In this document: piece by piece, positions 54,492 through 63,793 of the stretch | Layout: every line of letters starts with the position of its first letter | How positions within the stretch are numbered: position 1 is the stretch's first letter | Source of the DNA: RHLJ01 sp048058975 | Lineage (GTDB): Bacteria > Bacteroidota > Rhodothermia > Balneolales > Balneolaceae | Direction of reading: 5' to 3' | NCBI GenBank assembly: GCA_048058975.1 | Contig: JBLLNP010000011.1 | Coordinates: 6,413-70,412 of the forward strand | Length of the DNA: 64,000 bases | Program-made: the position numbers and the translations under genes | Notes under the pieces: model-generated | The model's input: only the letters and a program-made list of their open reading frames with translations | What the model was told of the DNA's origin: nothing | Database searches by the model: none

Positions 54492-55826
54492 TTAAACCTC
54501 CGTTTTTGCTGCCATCAATTCATCCCAACGAGTGGTATAGCGGTTACTCAGATAGTTTTGGTTCATTAGCCATTTATTTCGGTGACCACCTTTTTTATGA
54601 AGCCCTGTGGCAGCAAAAGCGGTGTGATTTCTTCCAAATCGGGAATTAATCCGGTCAACACATTCCATCAGCCGGAACTGTTTTTGAGTATATAGCTCAG
54701 GATCAAATAAGTCCATTTGCACCTCGCTATTGGGTACAATACCGGTAAGCATGACGGCCGCTTTTTTGTATTTACGTCCTTCTTCGAAAGCGTGGGCGGT
54801 AAGTGCTTTTGCAACCTTAATCATTGTTGGTGTGTGTGCCGTGGGGACTTTCATCGGGTAACCCGCTCCAAACTTGTATTTTCCGCGAATGTTATCGTAC
54901 TTATCACCAATCAGGTTGATATGAATATTGGAAGCCACTGAGTTTTGTGCCCGTAGTTTTTCAGCGGCCCGGCTCACAAAGGTAGCTACGGCTTCCTGGA
55001 TGTCTGAAAGTTCATACAATGGTTTTCCAAACATGCGGGAGGTCAGGATACCCTTTCTTGAGTCACGCCCTTCGCTTAATCCCGAACAAGGAAATCCATT
55101 CAATTCCAGTACCGTTCTCAAACCGGTTACAGCCAGATGTTTTCGCACCCATGTTTTATTATTGATGGTTTTCTTCAAATCTAACGCATTGTTGATGCCA
55201 TAACGGTTCAATCGAATGGTGAGTCCTTGCCCGATTCCCCAAATCTCCTGAATGGGTGTTTTTCCCAAAAATCTATCTATTTCAGGGTGATTGGTAAGAT
55301 CAAGCACATTACTGAATTCAGGATTTTTCTTGGCAATGTGATTCGCGATTTTTGCCAGGGTTTTACTTGGCGCAATCCCTACCGACACCGGAAGCCCCGT
55401 CCATTGAGCAATGGTGTTTTTGATTACAGTACCGTATTCGTTCATACTGGGATAAATATTGGTGGAAAGCTCCGCAAAAGCTTCATCGATACTATATACT
55501 TCAATATCATGAGTGAGATATCGGAGCGTTTCCATTACCCGGTGCGACATGTCTCCATACAAAGCATAATTCGAAGACCGTACAGCGACTCCCTTTTCTT
55601 TGAACTGCTTTCTGTACTTAAATTCAGGCGCACCCATTGGAATGTCGGCATCTTTCGCTTCCTCAGAACGGGCAATTACACACCCGTCATTATTAGAAAG
55701 GATCGCAATCGGCTTGTTATTCAAAGAAGGATCAAATACCCGCTCGCACGATGCATAAAAGTTGTTACAATCGACCATTGCATAAGTCAGAGTACGAGGG
55801 TGAGACGGGAGGGAATCTAGAAACAT
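54492..55826 (-). CDS. umuC: Y-family DNA polymerase V subunit UmuC
   Basis: Catalytic motifs are present: TYAMVDCNNFYASCERVF (palm Asp), VYSIDEAFAEL (second acidic pair) and GIGQGLTIRLNRYGI (helix-hairpin-helix). The start is uncertain: GTG 55838, ATG 55826 (MFLDSLPSHP) or ATG 55778 (MVDCNNFY) are in frame; 55826 is given because it retains a short leader. 444 residues. Translesion synthesis after DNA damage. It is downstream of the umuD-like gene in the same direction, separated by a tandem heptamer repeat. Confidence 0.92.
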   Translation of the reverse strand: MFLDSLPSHPRTLTYAMVDCNNFYASCERVFDPSLNNKPIAILSNNDGCVIARSEEAKDADIPMGAPEFKYRKQFKEKGVAVRSSNYALYGDMSHRVMETLRYLTHDIEVYSIDEAFAELSTNIYPSMNEYGTVIKNTIAQWTGLPVSVGIAPSKTLAKIANHIAKKNPEFSNVLDLTNHPEIDRFLGKTPIQEIWGIGQGLTIRLNRYGINNALDLKKTINNKTWVRKHLAVTGLRTVLELNGFPCSGLSEGRDSRKGILTSRMFGKPLYELSDIQEAVATFVSRAAEKLRAQNSVASNIHINLIGDKYDNIRGKYKFGAGYPMKVPTAHTPTMIKVAKALTAHAFEEGRKYKKAAVMLTGIVPNSEVQMDLFDPELYTQKQFRLMECVDRINSRFGRNHTAFAATGLHKKGGHRNKWLMNQNYLSNRYTTRWDELMAAKTEV

Positions 55827-55840
55827 ACTATCTTTCACTT

Positions 55841-55868
55841 AACGAATAACGAATAACGAATAACGAAT
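55841..55868. repeat. Four tandem heptamers
   Basis: AACGAAT is repeated four times without interruption between the umuD-like stop and the umuC start. The same heptamer occurs in fewer copies in the ABC operon spacer at about 7541-7553. Confidence 0.85.
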
Positions 55869-56345
55869 TCACATTTCATACACCTTCTCCTCTTGTTCTG
55901 TCTCTTCTTTTTGATTTTTGAACCGATGAATTAAGTGTGTAGCTACTCCCCATACGGTCCATTCGGTACCTTCATTCACAGGAATAGGCGCGTATCTTAT
56001 ATCCCCCGAAACAAGAAAAATTCGGTTTCCTTTTTTTGCCAGGCGGCGAATAATTACTTCTTCGTTCAATGAAACAATGATTATGGAACCGTCACGAGGA
56101 TGGAGAGACCGATCAACTACGAGGATATCTCCATCATAAATTCCGGCGGCTTGCATCGCGCTTCCTTCTGCACGCACATAAAAAGTGGAGGTGGGTCGGT
56201 GTACAATCAGTTCTTCCAGACTTAATGATTTTTCCAGGTGATCACCTGCGGGAGAAGGAAAACCAGTTTCAATTTTACGGGATAATTCGAGCATCTCAGA
56301 ATCATCATGCTTTGTTTTAGTAGCGTACGAATTCAGTCCTTTCAT
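55869..56345 (-). CDS. umuD: UmuD-like protein lacking the self-cleavage dyad
   Basis: 158 residues aligned along the full length of UmuD: GFPSPAGDHLEKSLSLEEL, then STFYVRAEGSAMQAAGIYDGDILVVD. In E. coli UmuD the catalytic Ser lies in GDSM; here the aligned residue is Ala63 (GSAM). The catalytic Lys (TVKK) is Arg100 (IIRR), and the cleavage-site Cys-Gly is Thr27-Gly28. The S24 peptidase fold is kept, but self-cleavage to UmuD' should be impossible. AAGGAG lies 8 bases before the start. It precedes umuC and has a palindrome upstream. Confidence 0.9.
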   Translation of the reverse strand: MKGLNSYATKTKHDDSEMLELSRKIETGFPSPAGDHLEKSLSLEELIVHRPTSTFYVRAEGSAMQAAGIYDGDILVVDRSLHPRDGSIIIVSLNEEVIIRRLAKKGNRIFLVSGDIRYAPIPVNEGTEWTVWGVATHLIHRFKNQKEETEQEEKVYEM

Positions 56346-56358
56346 CAGTCAATCTCCT

Positions 56359-56376
56359 TACATATAATTATATGTA
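56359..56376 (-). promoter_or_regulatory. Candidate SOS-type operator upstream of umuD
   Basis: TACATATAATTATATGTA is a perfect 18-bp palindrome 14 bases upstream of the umuD start, next to a further ACATTATATGT. It overlaps the AAGGAG region's edge and could be bound by LexA or another dimeric repressor. The LexA box of this group is not known to me. Confidence 0.5.
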
Positions 56377-56540
56377 CATTATATGTGTATTGATTGAGAA
56401 TGTAAATGTTTTTTTGAAGATTGGAAGAAAAATAATTCAGTTTAGAGAAGGGATAAGTGGAAACTGAAAAAGAAATTATATGTTAATTAACAGAAACTTA
56501 ATACGTGATTAAGTTATCAATTTTATACCTTTCTTAAGCC

Positions 56541-57938
56541 ATGAGAAAAATCTACCAGATCAAAATAAGCAGATGCTTCTTTATAGCATTTATAGCCATA
56601 ATAATGTCATGTGAAGTGACAAATACAGATGGAACAGATGTAGTAAATATACCCGAAACTGTATTCAAAGAAGTGGATTTAAGATTTCATATGATTCTGA
56701 ATGGTGAAAAGAGTAGACCTAGTTTTAATGGTCCGGGAGTAGTATTAGAGATGAATAACACTATTTATCAAAATTGGGGAAATTTTGGAAGATTCAGAAT
56801 AACAGACATTAAAAAAGGAGAGTACCAATACACAGCAACTTATTCGGTTTACAAGGACTCAGGAACGGTTTTTATTGACAGCTCTTATGTTGAAATTCAA
56901 TTTGGAGATGAGTTTTTATTTCACCCTATTGCACAAATTTTTGAAGTTTCCGGTTCTGATACCACTATTTTCACTAGAGGAGCTGTAATAGATAAACATA
57001 GGGCAAACCCTGTAAATAATGGGTTTTACCAACCAACATTAGTAGAAAAAGGGGAAGTATTGGATTTGACAATTAATAGTCCAGCATTTAACCCAATAGA
57101 AAAAAAACTTTCATTTAATCGGGTAGATTCTACCTATCTGATATATATACAGCCAAAAGAATATTTAGATATTGTAGGGAACGTATCCTTCAAGAATAAT
57201 TCTAGTATTTACCCTTTATCGAACGCTTTTGTTAACATTAGTGGTAACTATTACCAGACAGATGAAAATGGTGATTTTAAAATCAGTTCAATACAACCCG
57301 GTTTACAAACACTTGAAGTGAATGAGGAAGGTTTTTTTCCGCTAAGCAGGGAAATACAGGTGAATAGTAGCGTAACGCCTCACATGGTTTTGAACGGATC
57401 AGAGGCGGACTTTCTACCATTAAAAATTGGAAATTATTGGAAATATCAAGTTTCAGGTACATTTACTGATTCGGGTTTGCCTGATAGGAGAATAGCCTAC
57501 ACTTCAGAATGGTATCTTGAGGATGTTCAGATTGATGAACAGGATACTATATATACGATTAAAGAAATCAAAAACGGTTACGAAACATATAACTGGGCTT
57601 CTGATACAACTCGCTATTACGACCATGAGTCAGAATTTCAGATTATTATAGATGAAGCTGGGAAAATATCATTCAAGAATTCAGATTTTAATTTTGCCAA
57701 TCCATATTATCATGGTTCCGCACCTCCGATATACCGGTATAATCTTAGCTATTTTTTCAACATCACTATTGGAAGAGGGTATAATTTTAAACCCGAAGAA
57801 GATATAAGATATAGCAGTTATAATATCCTTACGAAAGGTATCGGGCTTACTAAATACCTGAACACAAGTGGAAGTATTTCTACTACAAGTCCATATAGCC
57901 TTAGCTATACCCTTCTGGAATACAACCTCGTAAACTAA
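56541..57938 (+). CDS. Lipoprotein with carboxypeptidase-regulatory-like domain
   Basis: 465 residues. The leader FFIAFIAIIMSC ends in a lipobox with Cys at about residue 24, so a lipoprotein is likely. Residues about 210-275 (NVSFKNNSSIYPLSNAFVNISGNYYQTDENGDFKISSIQPG) match a carboxypeptidase-regulatory-like beta-sandwich. The rest is unrecognised and beta-rich. The gene is AT-rich compared with neighbours. Located in the envelope, function unknown. Confidence 0.8.
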   Translation: MRKIYQIKISRCFFIAFIAIIMSCEVTNTDGTDVVNIPETVFKEVDLRFHMILNGEKSRPSFNGPGVVLEMNNTIYQNWGNFGRFRITDIKKGEYQYTATYSVYKDSGTVFIDSSYVEIQFGDEFLFHPIAQIFEVSGSDTTIFTRGAVIDKHRANPVNNGFYQPTLVEKGEVLDLTINSPAFNPIEKKLSFNRVDSTYLIYIQPKEYLDIVGNVSFKNNSSIYPLSNAFVNISGNYYQTDENGDFKISSIQPGLQTLEVNEEGFFPLSREIQVNSSVTPHMVLNGSEADFLPLKIGNYWKYQVSGTFTDSGLPDRRIAYTSEWYLEDVQIDEQDTIYTIKEIKNGYETYNWASDTTRYYDHESEFQIIIDEAGKISFKNSDFNFANPYYHGSAPPIYRYNLSYFFNITIGRGYNFKPEEDIRYSSYNILTKGIGLTKYLNTSGSISTTSPYSLSYTLLEYNLVN

Positions 57939-58041
57939 TATCAGTCGACAACTTGTGGAAAACTTCCTGAGATAAGGTGCGTTTTGTACCCTATATTCAA
58001 GAGATAATTTCAGTAGATCACGCACGTACGAAAGGCATTTT

Positions 58042-61000
58042 ATGTATCTGATTTTTGATACCGAGACCACGGGACTTCCCCGCGATTATTCCGCACCTAT
58101 TACCGATTTTGATAACTGGCCACGATTGGTTCAGTTAGCCTGGCAGTTGCACGATCACACCGGAAAGCTGATGAGTAGTGGGAATTACATTGTGAAACCG
58201 GAGGGTTTTACCATTCCTTTCAACTCAGAAAAGATTCACGGTATCTCTACCAAAAGAGCATTAAAAGAAGGGCATGATCTGGAATTTGTGCTCCAGCAAT
58301 TCCGAAAAGATATTGACCGCGCGTATTTTATGGTTGGGCATAATGTCTCTTTCGATGAAAGTGTAATGGGAGCTGAGTTCCTTCGTAAGAAGATCGCCTC
58401 CGCTATTATGGACAAGCCCAAAATCGATACTAAAGACGAGAGTACAGAATATGTTGGAATTGAAAATGGGCGTGGAGGCTTCAAGTGGCCAACACTTACC
58501 GAGCTTCATAAAAAATTATTTGGTGTCGATTTCGATGATGCCCACGACGCCGCTGCCGATGTAGAAGCTACAACCCGTGCTTTCCTGGAATTGGTTCGTT
58601 TAGGGGTAATCAATGTAAACTTCCCGTTGGATGCCCGCCTGTATGAGTCTTCTCAAAGCTACATGGTCCGGGAACATTATATCGATTTGGTATCCCCATC
58701 AAGGCTCAAAAAAAAAGAGGAGATCACAGATCAGAGTACCACGGCAGATTTAACTCCCTCGGAACCGGAGGTAACACTTAGAAAAGATGTAGTTTTTACG
58801 CATCTGCATTGCCATTCAAAATTTTCGGTGCTTCAGGCTACTGCCGGAGTAAAAGACCTTGTTGCTAAAGCCAAAGAACTTGGTATGCCTGCCGTTGCGT
58901 TAACCGATAAAGGCAATATGTATGGCGCTTTTGCTTTCGTATCAGCAGCGGAGGCAGAAGGAATTAAGCCCATTGTGGGGTGTGAATTTTTTGTGGTGGA
59001 TGATCGGCTTCAAAAGAAATTTACCCGGGAAAACCGGGATCGTCGCTACCAGATTCCGATGCTGGCAAAGAATCAAGAGGGATATAAAAACCTCGCTAAA
59101 CTTTGTTCCATTGGGTTTACTGAAGGTTATTACTACAAATATCCACGCGTGGATAAGGAAGTGATACAACAATTCAGCAAAAACCTGATTTGCCTGAGTG
59201 GGAATACCCGTGGGTTATTGGGGGATTTGATTCTGAACAAAGGCGAGCAGTTTGCGGAGGAAGAACTGAAATGGTGGATCGATGTTTTTGGGGATGATTT
59301 TTACCTGGAAGTCATCAATCATGGGTTGGATGAAGAACAACGAGTGAACGAAGTATTTAAAGAGTTTTCTGAGAAATACGGGGTAAAGCTGGTAGCCAGT
59401 AACAATGCTTTTTATCTGGAACAGGAAGATGCCAAAGCGCATGATGCCCTGATTTGTATTGATGATGGCACACTGGTTGGAACACCTATTGGTAAAGGAA
59501 GAGAGTTTCGATATGGATTCCCCAACGAAGAATTCTATTTCAAAGATACGCAGGCAATGGTGGAACTCTTTGCCGATATGCCTGAAGCCATTGCCGCCAC
59601 TCAGGAAATTGTTGACAAAATTGAACCGATAAAACTGAAGCGGGAAGTAATTCTTCCCAAGTTCGAAATACCTGAAGGTTTTGCAGATGAAGATGAGTAT
59701 CTGCGACATCTTACTCTTGTAGGAGCTAAAAGCCGCTATCCCGATTTTACAGATGAAATAAAAGAGCGTATCGATCTGGAACTGGGAATCATTAAAAACA
59801 TGGGTTTTCCCGGTTACTTTTTAATTGTGCAGGACTTTATTGCAGCTGCCCGGGATATGGGCGTATATGTTGGGCCTGGTCGTGGTTCTGCAGCTGGTTC
59901 TGTGGTCGCGTATTGTACCGGAATTACCAACATTGATCCGCTTAAGTACGATCTTCTTTTCGAGCGTTTTCTGAATCCTGAGCGAGTTTCGATGCCTGAT
60001 ATCGATATCGATTTTGATGACGATGGCCGCCAGAAAGTGATCGAGTATGTAGTAAACAAATATGGCAAAGATCAGGTAGCACATATCATCACCTTTGGCT
60101 CAATGGCAGCGCGTTCTTCGGTGCGGGATGTAGCCCGTGTGCTTGATCTGGATTTAGCGGATGCCGATCGCATAGCAAAACTGGTTCCTGAACGCCCCGG
60201 GACTTCACTAGATGATGCTTTTTCGGAAGTGAAAGAACTCCGGGAAATCCGCGATGGCGAAGGACTGGAAGCCGAAACGCTGAAGATGGCTCACGTTCTT
60301 GAAGGTTCGGTCCGGAATACAGGAATTCACGCCGCTGGAATTATCATCGCGCCTGATAATCTGACGGAGTTCATTCCCGTAAGTACCGCAAAAGATGCAG
60401 ACCTTACCGTTACCCAGTTTGATGGAAGTGTGATCGAATACGCTGGCATGTTGAAGATGGATTTTTTGGGTTTGAAAACTCTGTCCATTCTGAAAACGGC
60501 GATTGGGTACGTAAAAGAAAATCATGGCAAAGAGTATAATCTAGATGATATTCCACTTGACGATGCAAAGACCTACAAACTGTATCAAAAAGGAGGAACA
60601 CTAGGTACGTTCCAGTTTGAGAGCGAAGGGATGAGGAAATATCTTAAAGACCTCAAACCAACCGACATCAACGATCTTATTGCAATGAACGCTTTGTATC
60701 GCCCCGGCCCGATGCAGTTCATTCCGAATTACATTGAGCGAAAACATGGTCGTGAAAAAGTGGAGTATGATCATGAGGATTTAATTCCGCTTCTAGAAAA
60801 TACCTTCGGGATTATGATCTACCAAGAGCAGATCATGAAAGTGGCACAGCAGATGGGCGGCTACTCACTAGGCGAAGCAGATGTACTTCGCCGGATCATG
60901 GGTAAGAAGAAACCGGAACTACTTCCACCGGAAGAAGAAAAATTTGTGAATCAGGCGAAAGAGCTTGGCTACGATGAGAAAACAGCGAAGGAAGTGTTCG

Positions 61001-62250
61001 ACAAGATGGCCATGTTTGCGGGTTATGGTTTCAATAAGTCTCACTCGGCGGCGTACTCGGTAGTGGCGTACCACACCATGTATTTTAAAGCCAATTATCC
61101 GGCAGAATACATGGCTGCGGTAATGAGTCACAACATGAACGACATCAAGAAAGTGGCTTCATTTATTGAAGAATGCCAGAGAATGAATATTCCTGTTGAT
61201 GCGCCAAACATAAACACCGCACGTGGAAAGTTCGTAGCTAAAGACGGGCGAGTGCAATATGGAATGAGTGCGATTAAGGGAGTGGGCTCATCTGCTATCA
61301 AACATATTGTAGAGGAACGTGAAGAAAACGGTTTGTACAAAAGTGTCTTTGATTTTGCTTCCCGGGTGGATTTGAGAGTCTGCAATCGTCGAACTTTGGA
61401 AAGTTTAATTCAGGCGGGAGCTTTTGATGAGCTAAACGATAACCGGGCGCAACTTTTATTTGGGGTGGAAGACATCCTGGCATTTGCATCCCGAAAGCAG
61501 GAAGAGCAGCGATTAAATCAGGTGAATTTATTTGGCGGAGCTGCAGGTGGAGGTATCCTTCAGGAGCCTAAACTTAAGGATGTTACAAAATGGAGTAGTA
61601 TTGAACGGCTTAATAAGGAGCGCGAATTAATCGGGTTTTACCTAAGCGGACATCCTTTAAACAGATACCAGGAAGATATCAGGTTGTTTGGAAAACAGAA
61701 TCTTGGCGAAGAATGCATTAGCAGGTTACAGCACGATTCGGAACTTAGGTTTATCGCGATCATTACTTCTAAACGTCAGGCTACCGACCGCAAAGGACGT
61801 CCTATAGCTTTTTTGATGGTGGAAGATTTACACTCATCACTTGAAGTTGCTGTATTTAGCAATGAGTTCGATAAATTTGCAGCACTTCTTAAGGTAGATA
61901 ATGTGATTTATTTTACAGGGCGTTACAGCAAGCGCGACAGAGGCAACAGCATGATTGTAACCAATATGGAGCGGGTGGAAAATCTCCGGGAGAAGTTCCA
62001 GGACAGGCTTCGCTTAAAACTGGATATTGTTACAGAAGGACTTACCAATGAAGATCTGAGCCAGATGCAGACGTTGTTTGAATTGAACAAAGGTACAACA
62101 ATGGTGAAAATAGCAGTACACAGTAAAGAAGCGAATGCCCCCATTAAAATGAATGTGAGGAATTTTGTAGTAGAACCTAATGATGAATTGTTAAAGGGAT
62201 TGAAAGATGTATTGGGTGAAGAATCGGTAGAGCTGGTATTGGCTAACTGA
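58042..62250 (+). CDS. dnaE: DNA polymerase III alpha subunit with N-terminal proofreading exonuclease
   Basis: 1402 residues. Residues 1-195 are a DEDDh exonuclease (FDTETTG with Asp6 and Glu8; HDAAADVEA with His168 and Asp173) that in E. coli is the separate epsilon subunit. A PHP domain begins at His254 (THLHCHSKFSVLQATAG), then the polymerase with PDIDIDFDDDG (Asp653, Asp655), HhH region and OB-fold domain (about 1234-1310; VEDLHSSLEVAVFSNEF). It replicates the chromosome. The single-chain arrangement occurs in several Bacteroidota-like groups. Confidence 0.96.
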   Translation: MYLIFDTETTGLPRDYSAPITDFDNWPRLVQLAWQLHDHTGKLMSSGNYIVKPEGFTIPFNSEKIHGISTKRALKEGHDLEFVLQQFRKDIDRAYFMVGHNVSFDESVMGAEFLRKKIASAIMDKPKIDTKDESTEYVGIENGRGGFKWPTLTELHKKLFGVDFDDAHDAAADVEATTRAFLELVRLGVINVNFPLDARLYESSQSYMVREHYIDLVSPSRLKKKEEITDQSTTADLTPSEPEVTLRKDVVFTHLHCHSKFSVLQATAGVKDLVAKAKELGMPAVALTDKGNMYGAFAFVSAAEAEGIKPIVGCEFFVVDDRLQKKFTRENRDRRYQIPMLAKNQEGYKNLAKLCSIGFTEGYYYKYPRVDKEVIQQFSKNLICLSGNTRGLLGDLILNKGEQFAEEELKWWIDVFGDDFYLEVINHGLDEEQRVNEVFKEFSEKYGVKLVASNNAFYLEQEDAKAHDALICIDDGTLVGTPIGKGREFRYGFPNEEFYFKDTQAMVELFADMPEAIAATQEIVDKIEPIKLKREVILPKFEIPEGFADEDEYLRHLTLVGAKSRYPDFTDEIKERIDLELGIIKNMGFPGYFLIVQDFIAAARDMGVYVGPGRGSAAGSVVAYCTGITNIDPLKYDLLFERFLNPERVSMPDIDIDFDDDGRQKVIEYVVNKYGKDQVAHIITFGSMAARSSVRDVARVLDLDLADADRIAKLVPERPGTSLDDAFSEVKELREIRDGEGLEAETLKMAHVLEGSVRNTGIHAAGIIIAPDNLTEFIPVSTAKDADLTVTQFDGSVIEYAGMLKMDFLGLKTLSILKTAIGYVKENHGKEYNLDDIPLDDAKTYKLYQKGGTLGTFQFESEGMRKYLKDLKPTDINDLIAMNALYRPGPMQFIPNYIERKHGREKVEYDHEDLIPLLENTFGIMIYQEQIMKVAQQMGGYSLGEADVLRRIMGKKKPELLPPEEEKFVNQAKELGYDEKTAKEVFDKMAMFAGYGFNKSHSAAYSVVAYHTMYFKANYPAEYMAAVMSHNMNDIKKVASFIEECQRMNIPVDAPNINTARGKFVAKDGRVQYGMSAIKGVGSSAIKHIVEEREENGLYKSVFDFASRVDLRVCNRRTLESLIQAGAFDELNDNRAQLLFGVEDILAFASRKQEEQRLNQVNLFGGAAGGGILQEPKLKDVTKWSSIERLNKERELIGFYLSGHPLNRYQEDIRLFGKQNLGEECISRLQHDSELRFIAIITSKRQATDRKGRPIAFLMVEDLHSSLEVAVFSNEFDKFAALLKVDNVIYFTGRYSKRDRGNSMIVTNMERVENLREKFQDRLRLKLDIVTEGLTNEDLSQMQTLFELNKGTTMVKIAVHSKEANAPIKMNVRNFVVEPNDELLKGLKDVLGEESVELVLAN

Positions 62251-62800
62251 TTCTCAAAGAGGTCATCCTTATTCCGAATATTCGGGACGAAGGATCTAAA
62301 CGGGTATCGGTTTCGAGATTTTTATCAAATAAAAAAACCGTCATCCCGGACTTGATCCGGGATCTTAAGATCAAGCTTCTAAACGCTGATCTAATTTCTC
62401 TACTTTTGTGCCGACAAAAGTAGCAAAAGCTCCCGGCTGCAACTGCCTCGCGGGTTCATCAAAGGTTCCACTGAATAAATCCGAAGGTCCATATTCTGAA
62501 AAGCCATATTTGATTTTCTTCCGGTGCGGATTTATTCCCCTGACGGGACGTAAAACCTTTGTATTCACAATTCCGCTCACCAGTTTAATGCCGGATTATT
62601 CTTGAGGACGATACAAAAGTCCCCTCTTGAGAGGGGATTCAGGGGTGTGTAAAGCTAGATTCAAAAATAGAATGGATGTAGTTCTTCATAAACGAACACA
62701 ATTATCCCAATAATGATAAACAATGTGTAAGTAGAAAAAGAAATTCGGATATTTGAATCAGAATTTTGAAAAAGTATTAACAAAACACTAGGCAACTATT
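62251..62800. repeat. Repeat-rich spacer between dnaE and trxA
   Basis: No gene is convincing; short open frames here are within repeat sequence. It contains family A hairpins (GTCATCCTTATTCC at 62262; ATCCCGGA CTTGA TCCGGGAT at about 62342-62363) and a family B stem at 62400-62423 (CTACTTTTGT GCCG ACAAAAGTAG). It also contains a CCCCTC TTGA GAGGGG hairpin near 62620. Confidence 0.65.
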
Positions 62801-63127
62801 ATGGCAAACACAGTAGAATTTACGGATAGCAACTTTGATGAAGAGGTATTAAAGTCGGAGCATCCAGTACTGGTTGATTTCTGGGCTGAGTGGTGCGGAC
62901 CTTGCCGCATGATTGGGCCTGTGGTAGAAGAAATGGCAAGCGAGTACGCAGGAAAAGCAAAAATTGGAAAAGTAAATGTAGATCACAATCCGGAAGTATC
63001 AGTGAAATACGGAATCAGAAGTATTCCGGCATTATTGATTTTTAAAGACGGACAAGTAGTAGATCAGATTATTGGTGCAGTTCCAAAAACTCACCTTACT
63101 AAGCAATTAGATGCACAGCTGAACTAA
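62801..63127 (+). CDS. trxA: Thioredoxin
   Basis: 108 residues with the WCGPC active site (Cys32, Cys35) and the cis-Pro loop in RSIPALLIFKDGQVV. It reduces cytoplasmic disulfides, including those of the thioredoxin-coupled ArsC encoded in this window. Standard length; terminator follows. Confidence 0.97.
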   Translation: MANTVEFTDSNFDEEVLKSEHPVLVDFWAEWCGPCRMIGPVVEEMASEYAGKAKIGKVNVDHNPEVSVKYGIRSIPALLIFKDGQVVDQIIGAVPKTHLTKQLDAQLN

Positions 63128-63151
63128 GCTGAATTCTTATCAAGAAATATC

Positions 63152-63182
63152 AAAAGCCGATTCATTTGAATCGGCTTTTTTT
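63152..63182 (+). terminator. Rho-independent terminator of trxA
   Basis: AAAAGCCGATTC and GAATCGGCTTTT form a perfect 12-bp stem with an ATTT loop and a T-run. It may also serve the convergent gene whose stop is at 63183. Confidence 0.95.
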
Positions 63183-63585
63183 ATGGATAATGAAACCCCA
63201 AAACTAGTTTCGTGCCATTTTCCTGATACTCCACTTCTTCTGCATACTCCTTCATCAAAAATACACCACGACCACTGGGTTTTAACAGGTTTTCTTCGGC
63301 AAGAGGGTCAGCAACCTCATCGGGATCAAAACCCGGACCTTCATCTTTTGTAGTGAAGATCAGTTTTTTGCCATCGTATTCTGCGGATAGAGTTACCTTT
63401 TTGGAAGGATCGAGTTGATTGCCATGTACAATTCCATTGGTTGCAGCTTCAGAAACGGTTAGCATCAGCCTGGCATAAAATTCGTCGTCAAAGCCAATTT
63501 CTTCCTGCAATTCGTTGAGCAGATGTTCCACTTTCTCAACTTCCTCATATTCCGACTTTAAGATCAGTTCCTTCCGTATGTTCAT
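63181..63585 (-). CDS. RsbW-like anti-sigma factor/serine kinase (HATPase)
   Basis: ATG 63585 (MNIRKELILKSEYEEVEKV) is chosen over the TTG just before. 134 residues. GHKL ATPase landmarks: SEAATNGIVHGN (N-box), DEGPGFDP (G1) and GRGVFLMKEY (G2). Small proteins of this type bind a sigma factor or phosphorylate an anti-anti-sigma factor in partner switching. No partner gene is seen in the window. Confidence 0.85.
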   Translation of the reverse strand: MNIRKELILKSEYEEVEKVEHLLNELQEEIGFDDEFYARLMLTVSEAATNGIVHGNQLDPSKKVTLSAEYDGKKLIFTTKDEGPGFDPDEVADPLAEENLLKPSGRGVFLMKEYAEEVEYQENGTKLVLGFHYP

Positions 63586-63793
63586 CAAAAAGTATCCCCG
63601 TTAATCTTCAGGGGAATACTATACTTTTTGAATTCCAGAAACAAGTTCCACGGGACGAATGGTGGAAATAAGTTGTTAAACTCTTTGCGTAAGTATTAAG
63701 ATGAATTAAGACAGAAAAGAACGGAATACATAATACTGTGTTAATATGTATTTGGTACCATTGTACGAAATCAAATTCAGCACAAACTCTTAG

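Noticed and set aside
55227..55820. A 197-codon frame opposite umuC
   Set aside because: umuC motifs on the other strand explain the region fully.
55841..55868. CRISPR array
   Set aside because: Seven-base units without spacers and no cas genes in the window.
62371..62605. Overlapping open frames on both strands between dnaE and trxA
   Set aside because: They cover repeat-like sequence with hairpins, lack ribosome binding sites and resemble no known protein.
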